DNA of 64,000 nt, taken from Microbacterium oleivorans NBRC 103075. GTDB lineage: Bacteria > Actinomycetota > Actinomycetes > Actinomycetales > Microbacteriaceae. Positions within the stretch are counted from its first letter, which is position 1; every line of letters begins with the position of its first letter. Shown here piece by piece: positions 63,022 through 64,000 of this stretch. The position numbers and the translations under genes were made by a program. The notes below the pieces were generated by a model, which worked only from the letters and a program-made list of their open reading frames with translations, was not told the DNA's origin and did no database searches. The stretch spans positions 62,001-126,000 of the forward strand of contig NZ_BCRG01000002.1 of NCBI RefSeq assembly GCF_001552475.1, given 5' to 3'.

Positions 63022-64000
63022 TCACTCGGCCCGGAACAGGTACATTGACGTTCCCGCCGCCGCGAACGTCTCACCCGGTGCGCGGACCGCAGCGTCGCCG
63101 CACGGACGTTCGTCCTCGCTCGACCACAGCCTGACGAAGCGCGTCACGCCCTCGAGCGAGGGGAGCGTGATGTCCGTGCCGTTCTCCCGTCCGTGGATGA
63201 CGAGCAGCGTCCGGTTCGGCGCCTCGTGCTCGGGCGTCGACTGCGCGTCGTACTGGAGCGTGCGGTGTGACGGGTCGGTCCACTGGTCGACCGACATCGT
63301 CTGGCCCGTCTCGTCGTACCAGTCGATCACCGATGCGCTCGGGACGACCTTGTCAGCGTGGGCGAAGCGGACCGGCCGGAGAGCGGGGTTCTCGCGCCGG
63401 ATACGGGTCAGCGCCTCGACGTGAGCCCGGAGATCCTCCTGCCACGACTGGAGTCCCCAGTCGTACCACGTGAGCGCGGTGTCGTGGCAGTAAGCGTTGT
63501 TGTTGCCCTGCTGGGTTCGACCGATCTCGTCCCCTGCCGTCACCATCGGGACGCCGGCCGACAGAAGCAGTGTCCCCAGGAGGTTGCGCATCGCGCGTCG
63601 CCGTGTCGCGAGGACACCCTCGTCGTCGGTCGGTCCCTCGAAGCCGTGGTTGAAAGAACGGTTCGTGTCCGCCCCATCGCGTCCGTGCTCGCCGTTCGCC
63701 TCGTTGCGCTTGACGTCGTAGGACACGAGGTCGTGAAGCGTGAAGCCATCGTGCGCCGTCACGAAGTTGACGCTCGCCAGCGGTCCTCGCTCTGCGCTGA
63801 AGGTGTTAGCCGACCCCGCGAGGCGCGACGCGTAGCCGCCGATGCCCACCGGGGTGACGTCCGCGCGGCGGGAGTAGTCGATGTCGCTCAGCCAGAAGTT
63901 CCGGACGCGGTCGCGGTACCGGTCGTTCCACTCACTCCAGCCGTCGCCGAAGGCACCCGTCTGCCAGCCCCCCATTCCGACATCCCACGGCTCGGCGATC
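63022..64000 (-). CDS. glgX: Glycogen debranching enzyme GlgX, C-terminal part, gene cut by window edge
   Basis: 325 codons are visible. The N-terminal half lies beyond the right edge. GH13_11 signatures: GMGGWQTGAFGDGWSEWNDRYRD, NFVTAHDGFTLHDLVSYD, NEANGEHGRDG and GTLLLSAGVPMVTAGDEIGRTQQGNNNAY. It hydrolyses alpha-1,6 branches of glycogen. It lies 45 nt before glgE on the same strand, completing a glucan cluster with a debranching, an extending and a branching enzyme. Confidence 0.95.
   Translation of the reverse strand, partial: IAEPWDVGMGGWQTGAFGDGWSEWNDRYRDRVRNFWLSDIDYSRRADVTPVGIGGYASRLAGSANTFSAERGPLASVNFVTAHDGFTLHDLVSYDVKRNEANGEHGRDGADTNRSFNHGFEGPTDDEGVLATRRRAMRNLLGTLLLSAGVPMVTAGDEIGRTQQGNNNAYCHDTALTWYDWGLQSWQEDLRAHVEALTRIRRENPALRPVRFAHADKVVPSASVIDWYDETGQTMSVDQWTDPSHRTLQYDAQSTPEHEAPNRTLLVIHGRENGTDITLPSLEGVTRFVRLWSSEDERPCGDAAVRAPGETFAAAGTSMYLFRAE

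Noticed and set aside
1..64000. CRISPR arrays, insertion sequences, prophage or attachment sites
   Set aside because: No spaced direct-repeat array, transposase, integrase other than the XerC-like recombinase, or target duplication was seen. XerC lies in its conserved housekeeping position.

Overview
The window is a continuous stretch of high G+C (roughly two-thirds G+C by eye), gene-dense chromosome from an actinobacterium. The gene content and order (leuCD, then murA/plsC/gpsA/ddl; rnc-mutM-smc-ftsY; ffh and rpsP-khpA-rimM-trmD-rplS-lepB-rnhB; yraN-comM-dprA-xerC; rpsB-tsf-pyrH-frr-cdsA; glgX-glgE-glgB), together with DUF3515, DUF2469 and DUF177 proteins and frequent leaderless GTG/ATG starts, point to the Micrococcales. 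The family is most likely Microbacteriaceae and the genus plausibly Microbacterium; this is inference from recall, not a database match. I see no insertion sequence, prophage, CRISPR array or rRNA operon. One tRNA gene (Glu, CTC) is present.

Layout. 1-930: the N-terminal 310 codons of a DUF262 (GmrS-like) protein leaving the left edge. 1054-1827: a putative Fe(II)/2-oxoglutarate oxygenase behind an iron-box-like palindrome. 1943-6062: a fructose PTS operon (DeoR-type repressor, 1-phosphofructokinase, EIIABC, HPr). 6134-9831: a metallo-beta-lactamase-fold protein, tRNA-Glu, an ECF sigma factor coupled to a DUF4349 membrane protein, and a TerC-type membrane protein. 9841-12467: an LLM flavin monooxygenase translationally coupled to an O-acetylhomoserine sulfhydrylase-like enzyme (sulfur metabolism). 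12583-19052: a probable leader-peptide attenuator, leuCD, murA, plsC, gpsA, ddl. 19056-28092: DUF3515, thiL, rsmD, recG, coaD, DUF177, rpmF, rnc, mutM, and an inverted mini-operon of two tiny proteins and a double-GNAT acetyltransferase. 28093-37755: smc, a secreted Excalibur protein, ftsY, lipAB, a TetR regulator and ffh. 37762-48608: a YbdK-type ligase, the rpsP-rplS region, signal peptidase I, RNase HII, and the ComM/DprA/XerC cluster. 48710-58726: rpsB-tsf, pyrH-frr-cdsA, cell-envelope and division-related proteins, and a TPR thioredoxin. 58769-64000: the glycogen/alpha-glucan genes glgB, glgE and (partial) glgX on the minus strand.

How the genes work together. Most of the window is housekeeping: translation and its quality control, SRP targeting (ffh, ftsY, lepB), chromosome condensation, phospholipid and peptidoglycan precursors, leucine and lipoate synthesis, and DNA repair. 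The fru operon and the glg cluster handle carbon uptake and storage.

The less ordinary signals are mostly non-coding. A 7-mer, GGATGCC/GGCATCC, recurs on both strands about 70 times by my manual tally and also builds several intergenic hairpins, much as DNA-uptake sequences do in other bacteria. There is a likely leader peptide and hairpin before leuC. Stem structures begin at the predicted 5' ends of the rpsP, rplS and rpsB mRNAs. A strongly expressed-looking 36-codon gene lies opposite smc. gpsA has lost its expected stop and runs 101 nt into ddl.
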